A DNA stretch of 39,226 bases, taken from Limisphaerales bacterium. Lineage in GTDB: Bacteria; Verrucomicrobiota; Verrucomicrobiia; Limisphaerales; UBA11358. Within the stretch, counting starts at the first letter, position 1, and every line of letters begins with the position of its first letter. Both the position numbers and the translations under genes were made by a program. A model generated the notes under the pieces. It worked only from the letters and a program-made list of their open reading frames with translations. It was not told where the DNA came from and made no database searches. This document shows positions 1 to 9,040 of this stretch, in pieces. The stretch is taken from contig PLHK01000141.1 of assembly GCA_003139955.1 (NCBI GenBank), forward strand, positions 12,854 through 52,079, written 5' to 3'.

Positions 1-594
1 AGTAAATTGTGCCAGCACTGCGTGCTTTTGGACGGCGGCCGACTCAAGCTTTTTGGCCCGACCGCTGAAATCATCCCGCATTACCTCAAGAGCGGCAAAC
101 AGACCGATGGCATCCGCATTTGGGGCGAAGGAGAAAACACACAAGACCCAAGATTGAAATTGCGCGCGATGCGGATTTTGGCACCCGACGGAACCGTTGT
201 CGGCCACGTTGACATACGTAAGCCATTCACCATCGAAGTGGAGTATCAGATTCTGGAAACACTGCCACAATGTCGGATTAATTTGAGGGTTTTGACTTCG
301 GATGGCACGCTCGCCTTCTCGACGGCAGATAGCATTGATCCGAATTATAACGCTGGGGCGCGTGCCGCCGGATCTTATCGCACACGCTGTTTCATTCCCG
401 GCAACCTGCTGAATGAAGGTTATTACAGCTTGACGATGGGCGTCGACATACCATTCAAAAAAATTCTTTTTATGGAAGAAGCGGCTCTAGGATTCTCCGT
501 TGAACAAACCAGTGACTTAAACACGCGCTTCCCGGAAAAATGGCCCGGAGCCGTTTGTCCGCTTTTGGAATGGCAAACCAAGCCGCTTGATTAA
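1..594 (+). CDS. ABC transporter ATP-binding protein, C-terminal part (Wzt-like), 5' truncated
   Basis: The reading frame is open from base 1, so this is the 3' end (197 residues visible) of a gene that starts before the window. The first ~30 residues (SKLCQHCVLLDGGRLKLFG, then a GPTAEIIPHYL-like end) match the last strand and helix of a polysaccharide-export ABC ATPase. The next ~165 residues look like the Wzt C-terminal beta-sandwich, which in O-antigen transporters binds the finished glycan: strands such as PFTIEVEYQI, a GTLAFSTAD segment, and the G-YYSLTMGVDIP motif near the end. The family works with a Wzm permease to move lipid-linked polysaccharide across the inner membrane; the permease would be upstream, outside the window. 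Walker motifs are not visible because the gene is cut. The next gene starts 93 bp downstream. The family call is good; the substrate is unknown. Confidence 0.8.
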   Translation, partial: SKLCQHCVLLDGGRLKLFGPTAEIIPHYLKSGKQTDGIRIWGEGENTQDPRLKLRAMRILAPDGTVVGHVDIRKPFTIEVEYQILETLPQCRINLRVLTSDGTLAFSTADSIDPNYNAGARAAGSYRTRCFIPGNLLNEGYYSLTMGVDIPFKKILFMEEAALGFSVEQTSDLNTRFPEKWPGAVCPLLEWQTKPLD

Positions 595-687
595 CAATCA
601 TATGTCTTACTCTATGCGGAGTCAGTCATGAAAAATGGCTTGAACTTTTTGAAGCAATTTCACCTTGTTGGCTAAAAACTAGATGCA

Positions 688-2085
688 ATGAGCATATTTT
701 TTGCACCTAGACGCATTGCTGGAAAAATCCGCAATCAAGCCCGGCTGCTACTCAAGGCATCATCAACTCTAAAGGCAAAAAATGTGCTGTGGCAGCGTAG
801 GCTACTGCATGACCGGACATCCCGTTTTTTAGCGCAAAGTGATCAGTGGAAACCGGAGACAATGGTAGCATGGCAACTCTGCCAGTTAAACGGCTTGCTC
901 CAGTACGCGCTGAAAAATTGTCCTGGCCATATGCGGAAACTAACGGCAGCGGGTTTCGACGGAAAGCTAGAACGATTGGAAGATCTCGGCATGCTTCCTT
1001 TCTTTACAAAGAATGAACTGCGTGCGCAGGGTGACGAATTTACAGCCACTAATTTCCCGTCGAATTCCCTCCGGGCAATTACTTCAGGTGGCACCACTGG
1101 CACACCGACGCGCTTCATGGTAGAAGCAAAAACTTACGATGCGCTTTTCGATGCTTGGCGGCACACGATGTGGCGTCGGGCGGGCTATATTCCCGGCAAA
1201 CGTTGCCTGGATATCACCTGGGCATTTACCGACGGTAGGCCGCTTATTAATTCGGACAAAAAAAATCATGTTTATCTCTCTATCCATGACTTAGATTATG
1301 GAACGCTTAGCACATGGTGGCAGCGCGTCAAGGCTTTTCAACCGGAGTTTATAATCGGATTTCCATCAACGGCGACGGCGCTGGCCAAACTGCTGCCAGC
1401 GCTCGGGGCGTTAACTGAAGTGCGCGCACTGTTATTAGCCTCCGAAACATTGACGGCGGATCAGCGTGCGATTATAGCGGCGGCCTTTCCCCATGCGCGG
1501 ATCTTTCAATGGTATGGTATGTCGGAAATGGCGGGTTTTGCCTCAAACTGTGAATATTCCGATGCATTCCACCATTGGCCGCAATCTGGCATAATCGAAG
1601 TCATTGATGATGATGGTCGCCCAATTCAAACGGCAGGCCAATCTGGCGAGATTGTATTGACGGGATTTATCAATCAGGTGACGCCATTCATCCGTTATCG
1701 AACCGGCGACCGGGCAACTCTCGGAGACTATTGTGCAAAATGCGGTCGTATGCACAAATTGCTCACAAACATTGAGGGCCGAGTGGGAGATTTTCTGTTG
1801 GGCGAGCGAGGCCGAGTGGTGCCGATCTCGGCGCTTAATTTTCATGGCGACGAATTTCGCCATGTATTCGCGCATCAGTTTATCCAAGACGAACCGGGGC
1901 GTGTGTTGTTACGAATTGTGCCGAGACTAGGTTTCAATAACGGGGATCACTCTGCAATCAACCAACTGGTCAGTGGAATACTCGGTTCAGACATCACCTT
2001 CCGTATCGAACAAGTGGAGATGATTCCACGAACTCCGCGCGGCAAGCAGCCACTAATCATTCAGCGTTGTTCGCAAAACTCATGA
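688..2085 (+). CDS. CapK/PaaK-like adenylate-forming enzyme
   Basis: A 465-residue protein of the phenylacetate-CoA ligase (PaaK)/CapK superfamily of ATP-dependent adenylate-forming enzymes. The phosphate-binding loop ITSGGTTGTPTRF is at about residues 131-143, an A5-like YGMSE at 276-280, and the ribose-binding motif YRTGD at 337-341. It is followed by a CxxC pair (C349, C352) and a GRVGDFL hinge at about 364-370, all typical of this family. Members of this branch recur in capsule and exopolysaccharide clusters, where they are thought to activate a carboxylic acid, perhaps for acyl or amide decoration of sugars; the substrate is not known. The N-terminal ~60 residues are basic and partly hydrophobic, and no signal peptide is clear. 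The ATG at 688 has no obvious Shine-Dalgarno. The gene precedes a pyruvyl transferase, which supports a role in modifying the polysaccharide. Confidence 0.85.
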   Translation: MSIFFAPRRIAGKIRNQARLLLKASSTLKAKNVLWQRRLLHDRTSRFLAQSDQWKPETMVAWQLCQLNGLLQYALKNCPGHMRKLTAAGFDGKLERLEDLGMLPFFTKNELRAQGDEFTATNFPSNSLRAITSGGTTGTPTRFMVEAKTYDALFDAWRHTMWRRAGYIPGKRCLDITWAFTDGRPLINSDKKNHVYLSIHDLDYGTLSTWWQRVKAFQPEFIIGFPSTATALAKLLPALGALTEVRALLLASETLTADQRAIIAAAFPHARIFQWYGMSEMAGFASNCEYSDAFHHWPQSGIIEVIDDDGRPIQTAGQSGEIVLTGFINQVTPFIRYRTGDRATLGDYCAKCGRMHKLLTNIEGRVGDFLLGERGRVVPISALNFHGDEFRHVFAHQFIQDEPGRVLLRIVPRLGFNNGDHSAINQLVSGILGSDITFRIEQVEMIPRTPRGKQPLIIQRCSQNS

Positions 2086-2133
2086 ACTTGGTTTTTGGTG
2101 CCGCGCTTTTTTAGAAAATCCGACCGTGACTTT

Positions 2134-3261
2134 ATGAGAATAGGACTGCTTACAACATTGGATACAAATATCGGAGATGATTTTATTCGTGAGGGACTGA
2201 TGCACGTTATTAGTCATCTGAAGTCTGGCCGTTCATGCGAATATGTTGCCATCAATAAACACCAGCCGCACACGGTTTATCCACGCTGGCATCCGATAAG
2301 ATTTAGCTACGCAAAAGGATTCCGCCCAAGCCGCATGAAGGAACCGTTGCGAATAAAATCCGAACACTGGTTGCCGGTATTAGGGTTCAGCCGTTTCGAT
2401 GCTTGTGACATTATTCTGCAATGTGGAACTCCAATCATCTGGGATGGTTGTCGCCATAGTGAATGGGCGAAACCTATTTGGCGGGAAGTCATGGCGCGTC
2501 TGGCACGCAAAGGCAAGCCGGTGTTAAACCTAGGCGGCGGATCGAGCTATCCGTGTGAACGGCAGCCAGAAACTTTAGTTGGACATCCAGACCAAGAATT
2601 TATTGCTGTCATGCTTGAAGCTGCCCGCGTTACTACAGTCCGTGACCGGCTGGCAAAAAAACTTTTTGCATCACTCGGATATGAAACTCAACAGTTATGT
2701 TGCCCAGCCATGCTGGCGGGGCAGGCCTTCACTAAACCGGCCGAGCCTACGCGCAAGGTTCTCATTAATTATATGTCCGGCGGTGGACATTATGATTATG
2801 GACAGGGGATTGATGCGGGCGTTTGGGAAACTACAATGAGGCATTTGGTGTGTGAACTTTGCCAACAGAATTGGAAACCTGTCTTTATTGCGCATAATGA
2901 ACCGGAATTGAAACTTGCGCGGCAGATTTGGCCGGATCTTCCGTCGGTGCTCCCAACGAGTCCGCGTGATTATTTTGAAACCGTTCGCGATGCGGCCTTC
3001 GGTATTTTTAACCGCCTGCACGCCAGTGTTGCCGTTGCTGGCTTGGGCATTCCATCTATGGCTTTTGGAACCGACACGCGCAATCTCATGGTTGAAACAC
3101 TCGGCCAACCAGTTTTTTATATTAAAGAGGCCACCATTGACCGCGTCCTTCCGGCATTAAATGCACTTGTAAGCCAACGTGATTCGGAATCGCGCCGCTT
3201 GCTCGTTTTACGAGAAAACACTTTCAAGCTTTATAAAGACACTCTGCGATCTTTTTTCTGA
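2134..3261 (+). CDS. Polysaccharide pyruvyl transferase family protein
   Basis: About 375 residues. The N-terminus MRIGLLTTLDTNIGDDFIREG has the NxGDD/G signature of the polysaccharide pyruvyl transferase family (CsaB/ExoV/WcaK type). Later landmarks are the NLGGGSSYP segment, and RLHASVAVAGLGIPSMAFG in the C-terminal half, the usual R-H pair near the donor site. These enzymes move a pyruvyl group from phosphoenolpyruvate to a sugar hydroxyl pair to form a ketal, giving the polymer negative charge. I chose the ATG at 2134 because the protein begins there with the family's conserved first strand. A TTG at 2095 would add 13 non-conserved residues. The stop of the upstream CapK-like gene is about 50 bp away, so the two are probably co-transcribed. 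The acceptor sugar cannot be read from the sequence, and some members have other roles. Confidence 0.8.
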   Translation: MRIGLLTTLDTNIGDDFIREGLMHVISHLKSGRSCEYVAINKHQPHTVYPRWHPIRFSYAKGFRPSRMKEPLRIKSEHWLPVLGFSRFDACDIILQCGTPIIWDGCRHSEWAKPIWREVMARLARKGKPVLNLGGGSSYPCERQPETLVGHPDQEFIAVMLEAARVTTVRDRLAKKLFASLGYETQQLCCPAMLAGQAFTKPAEPTRKVLINYMSGGGHYDYGQGIDAGVWETTMRHLVCELCQQNWKPVFIAHNEPELKLARQIWPDLPSVLPTSPRDYFETVRDAAFGIFNRLHASVAVAGLGIPSMAFGTDTRNLMVETLGQPVFYIKEATIDRVLPALNALVSQRDSESRRLLVLRENTFKLYKDTLRSFF

Positions 3262-3377
3262 CTTGTTTTGGCCGTAGTTTCAACACACTTTTTTAACAAA
3301 GAGGAAACGACCGGGTTTAAAGCCTGTTGCGTGTGATTCAATCGAACCCCGGGTTTTTCTAGGGGGAATCATTAAAG

Positions 3378-4664
3378 GTGAAATCTGATGTTAAATTTAT
3401 TGCCCGCAAACTGCTTGACAGGGTTGACAATCCCCGGAAGCTCCGGCGGGTGGGGGAACTGTGCTTTTGGCTGGCTGGATTTCGCAGACGCGTTAACCGG
3501 AGTCTCCCGCCGGAAAATATTGTCGTAATCAAATTGGATCGGCTGGGTGATGTCGTGCTGAGTGCACAATTATTGGCCGGATTGCGACGCGCATGGCCGC
3601 AAACCCGCATCACACTTTTGGTGCGGGAATCGCTGCTGGATCTGGCGCGTCTTTGTCCAGACGTGGATGAAGCCATCGGTGTGCCGGTGGACGAGTGGCT
3701 CATGCTTTTTGATCCCAAGACAAAAGCTTATGGCTGCTGGCAACAGCAAGTGGCGAAGTGGCTTAGATATTGTCACCAAGCTAAACTCTGGCGAAAGCGT
3801 TTTGATGCCGTTTTAGTGCCACGTTGGGATACAGATTATTATGGAGCCGTTCCCCTAGCTTACCTGATCGGTGCTTCGCAGCGTTGGGGGGTAATTGAGA
3901 CGGCCACACCGGATAAGGCCATTGCCAATCAGGGATTTGACCAATTGCTTACCCATGTCATCGCAGGCCAAAGTGTGCGCCATGAATTTTTGTTGAACGA
4001 ATCCTTTCTACACGCGCTGGATATTCAGTCGGGCGAAAATCAAAAGCTCATTTCATGGGTAAAAGAACCCGACCGGAAAAATGCGATGGAGATGTTGCGC
4101 TCTGTGGGTGTTGATTTTTCAAGAAAAGTCATCGTGGTTTGTTTGGGCGCGGGGCTGGCAAGAAAAATGTGGCCCGTTGAAGCTTACGCTAGCTTGTGCC
4201 GGACGGTGTTCGATTTTGAAACGATTCAACTCGTAACGGTGGGAACCGCCGCCGAAAGCGACTTGGGACTCCAATTAAAAGAAAAAATTGGGAGTATCGT
4301 GATTAACTTGGAGGGCAGACTGCCATTGAATTTATTTCCGGCTGCCGTGTCGCTGGGCACTCTTTACATCGGCTCTGACACCGGCACCATGCATCTGGCG
4401 GCGGCGGCGGGATTGCCTGTATTTGAAATTTGTTGTCATCCATTGGATGGCGCACCTGATTGGCCGGAATCACCACAGCGGTTTGGTCCGTGGTCCGTTC
4501 CCAATCGGGTCGTCCAGCCGAAGCAAGCCAGTGCGCCTTGCAAAACGCATTGTGCCGCCGCCGAGGCGCATTGCATTCTTGGAGTTTCGGTTGAAAAAGC
4601 AACGGTTGCCTTGCGTTCGCTGCTAGAAGAAACTGGCATGAAAGGCATTTGCCGGGAGCCATGA
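3378..4664 (+). CDS. GT9 family glycosyltransferase (heptosyltransferase-like)
   Basis: A 428-residue GT-B enzyme of the GT9 family, which includes the ADP-heptose:LPS heptosyltransferases. Evidence is the N-terminal NIVVIKLDRLGDVVLSAQLL motif (about 47-66), in which the Asp after RLG is the usual catalytic base, followed by LRRAWPQTRITLLVRE. The donor-site motif is in the C-terminal half, YIGSDTGTMHLAAAAGLP. The C-terminus has a cluster of Cys residues (CKTHCAAAEAHC), common in GT9 proteins of uncertain role. The GTG at 3378 follows AGGGGGA by about 10 bases, and no ATG lies in frame nearby. The substrate may be a heptose, but GT9 members in polysaccharide clusters often use other donors, so no waa symbol is given. 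Confidence 0.85.
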   Translation: MKSDVKFIARKLLDRVDNPRKLRRVGELCFWLAGFRRRVNRSLPPENIVVIKLDRLGDVVLSAQLLAGLRRAWPQTRITLLVRESLLDLARLCPDVDEAIGVPVDEWLMLFDPKTKAYGCWQQQVAKWLRYCHQAKLWRKRFDAVLVPRWDTDYYGAVPLAYLIGASQRWGVIETATPDKAIANQGFDQLLTHVIAGQSVRHEFLLNESFLHALDIQSGENQKLISWVKEPDRKNAMEMLRSVGVDFSRKVIVVCLGAGLARKMWPVEAYASLCRTVFDFETIQLVTVGTAAESDLGLQLKEKIGSIVINLEGRLPLNLFPAAVSLGTLYIGSDTGTMHLAAAAGLPVFEICCHPLDGAPDWPESPQRFGPWSVPNRVVQPKQASAPCKTHCAAAEAHCILGVSVEKATVALRSLLEETGMKGICREP

Positions 4665-4709
4665 TGCCTGCAATTTCTTAAGTACCCGCGCAAAACAAAA
4701 AAGGAATTT

Positions 4710-5729
4710 ATGTCTGCCGCTCAATCTGAAAAATGGCCGCCAAAACTGTCCGGGAAAACAGGCTGGCCGTGGGAACCCGTGGCTGCGGCATCTTCAACTG
4801 GCGGTTCTTTGGAAAAATTGCCGACGATCAGCATAGTGGTGGTGTCATTCAATCAAGCGGCTTACTTGGAGGAAGCCATACGTTCGCTTTTGCTACAGGA
4901 CTACCCGCACCTCGAAATATTTGTGGCCGACGGCGGGAGCCGCGATGGCAGTGTCGAAATCATCCGGCGGTATGAACCGTGGCTGGCCGGCTGGTTTAGC
5001 GAGCCGGATCGCGGCCAGAGCGATGCCTTGAACAAGGGGTTCAAACGGGTCAAGGGTGAAATTTTAAACTGGCTTTGCAGCGACGACCTGCTTCAGCCCA
5101 GGGCGTTGCATCACGTTGGCGAATTTTTCCGGGATCATCCGAATGCGGACGTACTGGCGGGCGGCGGACGCTGGCAGTATGATGCCAGCCCGGAAAAATC
5201 CCACGATTGTCCGGTGAACGAAAGTGTTTTTGCCGCGCTGCCCATCCGCAATCTGGTGTTCCAACCCAGTTGTTTTTTCCGGGGCCAGGTGTTGCAAACG
5301 GCCGGTCCCATTCGTGAAGATTTGCACTACGCCATGGATTGGGAACTCTGGTGCCGCTTTTTGAAGAGCGGCGCGCGCTGGGCTTTCACGGAAAAAGTGT
5401 TGAGCGTGTATCGTGTCACCGGTGATAACAAAGCCTTTAGCGGCGGAAACAAGATGCTCCGGGAAATGGAAGGTCTCTACCGCAAATACAGCACCGGGGA
5501 TTTTTCCCTGATCTACTGGTTCCGCTATCTCTGGCTGCCGCTCATCCGTCGTTCACGCCGGAATCCTCACAGTCTGCCCAGCCGGGTCACCGGTTTTCTT
5601 GCCCGCATCTTATTAAGCGTATTGCGGCGCGCCTACCGACCTTCGCGGTGCGATGAGCTTCGCGGTCAGTATCTGGATTACGGCATCTATCAGGAAGAAA
5701 TCAATGCCAGCAAGCAGGTGCGAAGTTGA
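4710..5729 (+). CDS. Glycosyltransferase family 2
   Basis: A 339-residue GT-A enzyme. After a ~33-residue N-terminal extension the GT2 fold begins with LPTISIVVVSFNQAAYLEEA, then IFVADGGSRDGS, the QSDALNKGF motif typical of one GT2 subgroup, and the metal-binding LCSDD at about 125-129. The acceptor-side MDWELWCRFL motif follows near residue 210. The C-terminal ~80 residues are basic and amphipathic (SLIYWFRYLWLPLIRRSRR), suggesting membrane association at the cytoplasmic face. The ATG at 4710 has an AAGGAA site 6-8 bases upstream, one of the clearer ribosome binding sites in the window. The donor and acceptor cannot be predicted. Confidence 0.88.
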   Translation: MSAAQSEKWPPKLSGKTGWPWEPVAAASSTGGSLEKLPTISIVVVSFNQAAYLEEAIRSLLLQDYPHLEIFVADGGSRDGSVEIIRRYEPWLAGWFSEPDRGQSDALNKGFKRVKGEILNWLCSDDLLQPRALHHVGEFFRDHPNADVLAGGGRWQYDASPEKSHDCPVNESVFAALPIRNLVFQPSCFFRGQVLQTAGPIREDLHYAMDWELWCRFLKSGARWAFTEKVLSVYRVTGDNKAFSGGNKMLREMEGLYRKYSTGDFSLIYWFRYLWLPLIRRSRRNPHSLPSRVTGFLARILLSVLRRAYRPSRCDELRGQYLDYGIYQEEINASKQVRS

Positions 5730-5784
5730 AAGGCCGCCTCAGAAATCAAATGGTAACTTGGATTGCTGATACAAAATTTTGCAC

Positions 5785-6708
5785 ATGATTTCCGCTCAGA
5801 TCAGCGTAATCATCCCTTGTTACCAGATGGGGCGTTTTGTCGGCGAGGCGCTTGAATCGGTCGGGTCGCAAACGTATTCCGGCTGGGAAATCATTGTTGT
5901 GGATGATGCCGGGCCGGAGGATGGAACCCGTCAGATCGTCGCCGACTTTGCCAAGCGGTTTCCTGACCACCGGGTGGAATTTCTGCGTCACGAAACAAAC
6001 CGTGGAGTGGGCGCGACCCGAAACACAGCGATGTCTGCGGTGAAAGGCAGTCTGTTGGCTTTTCTGGATCCCGATGATTGCTGGTTTCCCAATCACTTGG
6101 AGCTGCATCTGCGAGTTCGCGACAATAAACCTGGAATCCTTGTTTCCGCCAGCGGCGTCAAAATGTTCACTCGAGACAAGCGTGAGACCGGTGGCGGTTT
6201 GTGGTTCACCTCGCCGTGGGAAGCGGAAATATTTCCGTTTGGTCTCGCGATGCGCAACAGCATCATTCCTTCCGCTTCGGTTGTAGCGGCCGAGGCGGCC
6301 AGCCAAATCGGCGGATTCGAGACCGCCCCGCAATTGCAGCGCGTCGAAGACTGGGATTTCTGGCTGCGGCTGGCGGAGATCGAAGCAACTTTTGCTTTCA
6401 TCCCGGAAATCACGGTCGCCTACCGGAAACATCCCGGAGGGGCGACGACGAATACCAAGTTGATGGAGGAACGGGTTCGTGCGCTGATGGTGAAACATCA
6501 TGACCGGTGGCCGGCCCTCGCCGCCGGGCTTTTGCTTCGACAGCATTATCGCATGGAAAATTTGGAAGGGCGTTTGTTGGAGTTTGAATCCGCCCCGTGG
6601 GCTCGCGTCTCCCGCAGGATTTATCGCAGTTGGAAAAAACTTCGGCGCGCCGTCGACTCAAACGCAAGTAAGTTCAGGTTGGTTTTAAATCCTAAAAAAG
6701 ATAGATGA
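5785..6708 (+). CDS. Glycosyltransferase family 2
   Basis: About 307 residues. The GT-A fold starts almost at the N-terminus with ISVIIPCYQMGRFVGEALES, followed by IIVVDDAGPEDGT. RGVGATRNTA and the FLDPDD metal-binding motif (about 92-97) are as expected for GT2. WDFWLRLAE near residue 195 corresponds to the ED/WD acceptor-site region. The ATG at 5785 was preferred over a TTG two codons upstream. The stop codon overlaps the ATG of glf (ATGA), so translation of the two is probably coupled. This makes it a candidate Galf transferase or its neighbour in the same sugar pathway, though that link is positional only. Confidence 0.88.
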   Translation: MISAQISVIIPCYQMGRFVGEALESVGSQTYSGWEIIVVDDAGPEDGTRQIVADFAKRFPDHRVEFLRHETNRGVGATRNTAMSAVKGSLLAFLDPDDCWFPNHLELHLRVRDNKPGILVSASGVKMFTRDKRETGGGLWFTSPWEAEIFPFGLAMRNSIIPSASVVAAEAASQIGGFETAPQLQRVEDWDFWLRLAEIEATFAFIPEITVAYRKHPGGATTNTKLMEERVRALMVKHHDRWPALAAGLLLRQHYRMENLEGRLLEFESAPWARVSRRIYRSWKKLRRAVDSNASKFRLVLNPKKDR

Positions 6709-7865
6709 ATTACGATGTGTTGATTGTGGGTGCGGGTTTTTCCGGGCTGGTGCTTGCGGAACGGCTGTCGTCACAGCTCGGCAAACGCTGCCTCGTGGTC
6801 GAGCAGCGCGACCACATCGGCGGCAACGCCTGGGACGAATATGATGACGCCGGCGTTTTGATCCACACTTACGGGCCGCACTATTTTCGCACCAACTCGC
6901 CGCGCATCCGCGAATACCTGTCGCAGTTCACCGGCTGGCATCCGGTGGACTATCGTATCTTGAGCCACACCGAGGGACGTTACTGGAGTTTTCCCATAAA
7001 TCTCCAAACCTTTGAGCAGATGCTCGGTCGCCCGTCCACGACGGAGGAATGGGAAAAGTATCTGGCCGCGCATCGCATCGCCATTTCTGCGCCGGCCAAT
7101 TCCGAGGAAGTCATCATCTCGCAAGTCGGCTGGGAACTTTACAACCGTTTTTTCAAAGGCTACACGCAGAAACAATGGGCTTGCCATCCCAAGGAACTCG
7201 ATGCCTCGGTTTGCGGGCGCATTCCCATCCGCACCAATCGTGACGACCGTTATCTTTCCGATTCGTTTCAGGCCTTGCCGAGCGGCGGTTATCATCGGAT
7301 GTTCCGCAAAATACTCGCGGCCTCGCCCGGTGTGCAGGTTTTGTTGCGGACAAATTACCGTGAAGTTCTGCCGCACGTCAGTTGGAAGCAAATGATCTAT
7401 ACCGGGCCGATTGATGAATACTTTGACTGCAAGCTGGGTGCGCTGCCGTATCGCTCGCTGCGTTTTGAGCGCGAATCTTTTTCGGCGGAACAACTGGAAA
7501 GCCGGATTCCGATTTCCGGCAAGCGCGGTTTCTGGCAGCCGGCCATGCAGGTGAATTATCCGAACGAAAATGATTTCACCCGCATCGTCGAAGTGAAACA
7601 CGCCACCGGCCAGAGCTGCGACAACACCACCATCGTGCGCGAGTATCCGCAGGCGTTTGGCCCCGGAAAAGAAGCCTACTATCCGATTCCCGCGCCCGCG
7701 CCGCGACAGCTTTACGCGCAGTATGCAGAGATGGCGGCGACTTTGCAGAATGTCAGTTTTGTCGGGCGGCTCGCGACCTACCAGTATTACAACATGGATC
7801 AGGTGGTCGGCATGGCGCTTGCGGAATTTGACCGGATCAAAAAACGGGAGACGGGAAACCAGTAG
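6705..7865 (+). CDS. glf: UDP-galactopyranose mutase
   Basis: A 386-residue flavoenzyme that interconverts UDP-galactopyranose and UDP-galactofuranose, supplying the donor for galactofuranose residues in surface glycans. The FAD-binding motif VGAGFSG is at residues 8-14, the second dinucleotide motif VVEQRDHIGGNAW at 31-43, and the family-specific HTYGPHYFRT at 54-63. Further landmarks are NRFFKGYTQKQW in the middle, YTGPIDEYFD around 232-241, and the C-terminal FVGRLATYQYYNMDQVVG, all near-invariant in bacterial Glf. The length is normal (about 370-390). It overlaps the preceding GT2 by four bases (ATGA). It implies that the polymer contains galactofuranose and that a nearby glycosyltransferase uses UDP-Galf. 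Confidence 0.97.
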   Translation: MNYDVLIVGAGFSGLVLAERLSSQLGKRCLVVEQRDHIGGNAWDEYDDAGVLIHTYGPHYFRTNSPRIREYLSQFTGWHPVDYRILSHTEGRYWSFPINLQTFEQMLGRPSTTEEWEKYLAAHRIAISAPANSEEVIISQVGWELYNRFFKGYTQKQWACHPKELDASVCGRIPIRTNRDDRYLSDSFQALPSGGYHRMFRKILAASPGVQVLLRTNYREVLPHVSWKQMIYTGPIDEYFDCKLGALPYRSLRFERESFSAEQLESRIPISGKRGFWQPAMQVNYPNENDFTRIVEVKHATGQSCDNTTIVREYPQAFGPGKEAYYPIPAPAPRQLYAQYAEMAATLQNVSFVGRLATYQYYNMDQVVGMALAEFDRIKKRETGNQ

Positions 7866-7882
7866 GAATTGGAAAGGTGACG

Positions 7883-9025
7883 ATGGCGCGTTTTTTATTC
7901 GTATCCACGATGGATGTTTTTCCTTGGGGCGGCAGCGAGGAATTGTGGAGCCAGGCCGCCGAACTGCTGTGCGACGGACATCAGGTCGCGTGCAGCATCC
8001 ACGACTGGCCGGAACTTCATTCGCGAGTGCTGGCAATTCAAAAACGCGGCGCAAAAATTTATCCGCGCCATTCTGCGCCGTCATCCGTCGCGCGGCTGGC
8101 GAACTGGTTTCTGCCGCAACGATTCAAGTTTCCGCCACCGAATCCATTCGATCAATGTTTCAACGAGTTTCGACCCGAGCTGGTCATCATTTCGCAAGGC
8201 GGCACGGCGGATGGGCTGCAAGCCATGCGTGCGTGTCAGGGGCACGGGGTGCCGTATGTGTTGATCGTCCACGCGGTGCCGGAAGCGGTTTTTTGGGCGG
8301 ACGACCGGCAGATCGCGGAACTCGCGCCGCTCTACCACGCGGCGCGGCGCGTTTATTTTATTTCCGAACGCAACCGGCATTCTCTTGAAATACAGTTCGC
8401 CGCGCGTTTCACCAATGCCGCCATCGTCCGCAATCCTTTCAACGTCAGCTATCAGGCCGATCCGCCGTGGCCGGAAGCAAGTGAACCCCTGCGGCTGGCT
8501 TGTGTTGCCCGCTTGGAATTTTACGCCAAAGGCCAAGACTTGCTGCTCGACGTTTTCGCGCAACCAAAATGGCGCGAACGCGCGGTGCAGCTCAATTTCT
8601 TCGGCAGCGGGCCGAATCAAAAAATCCTTCAGGCCCGCATCGCGGCGGAAAATTTGAACAACGTCGCCTTTCGCGGTTTCACTTCCGATATCGAATTCGT
8701 CTGGGCGGAACATCATGCGTTGGTGCTGCCTTCGCGACAAGAGGGCTTGCCGTTCGTTTTGGTCGAGGCGTTTCTCTGCCGGCGACCGGCGGTGGTTTCG
8801 CCAGTCGGTGGCAACGCGGAAATGGTTCGTGACGGCGAAAACGGTTTTGTGGCCAGGGCCGCCACGGCGGATTTATTTGACGAAGCCTTGGAACGTCTCT
8901 GGCAAAACCGTTCCTCATTGGCAGAACTCGGGAAAAACGCTCGCGCGACGGTGGAACGGCTGGTTCCGGCGGAACCATCGAAACGGTTCGCCGAGGAATT
9001 GGTTTCGCTGGCGGCAGACCGTTAA
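7883..9025 (+). CDS. GT4-family glycosyltransferase (tandem paralogue 1)
   Basis: About 380 residues, GT-B fold. The N-terminal motif MARFLFVSTMDVFPWGGSEE has the GGSE loop that contacts the acceptor or donor. The C-terminal domain holds LACVARLEFYAKGQDLLLD, GFTSDIEF, and the nucleotide-sugar motif EGLPFVLVEAFLCRRP (EX7E), followed by GGNAEMVRDGENGF. The ATG at 7883 follows GGAAAGG by 4-5 bases; a GTG two codons earlier is less likely. The next gene (9041) encodes a protein alike over its whole length, including the WGGSE-LW start and the AKGQDILL segment, so the pair looks like a tandem duplication with divergence. The donor is unknown. Confidence 0.87.
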   Translation: MARFLFVSTMDVFPWGGSEELWSQAAELLCDGHQVACSIHDWPELHSRVLAIQKRGAKIYPRHSAPSSVARLANWFLPQRFKFPPPNPFDQCFNEFRPELVIISQGGTADGLQAMRACQGHGVPYVLIVHAVPEAVFWADDRQIAELAPLYHAARRVYFISERNRHSLEIQFAARFTNAAIVRNPFNVSYQADPPWPEASEPLRLACVARLEFYAKGQDLLLDVFAQPKWRERAVQLNFFGSGPNQKILQARIAAENLNNVAFRGFTSDIEFVWAEHHALVLPSRQEGLPFVLVEAFLCRRPAVVSPVGGNAEMVRDGENGFVARAATADLFDEALERLWQNRSSLAELGKNARATVERLVPAEPSKRFAEELVSLAADR

Positions 9026-9040
9026 ATTTTTTACAAACGA

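Noticed and set aside
3262-3377. Possible terminator near AACCCCGGGTTTTT
   Set aside because: The stem is only a few bases and imperfect, so it is not convincing as a terminator.
5746-6546. 266-codon minus-strand open frame over the GT2 gene
   Set aside because: It is antisense to a clear GT2 with intact motifs, and its translation is low in complexity and Arg-rich.
6771-8084. 437-codon open frame on the minus strand across glf
   Set aside because: It mirrors glf and the start of the next GT4, has no recognisable domain, and is explained by GC-rich codon bias on the opposite strand.
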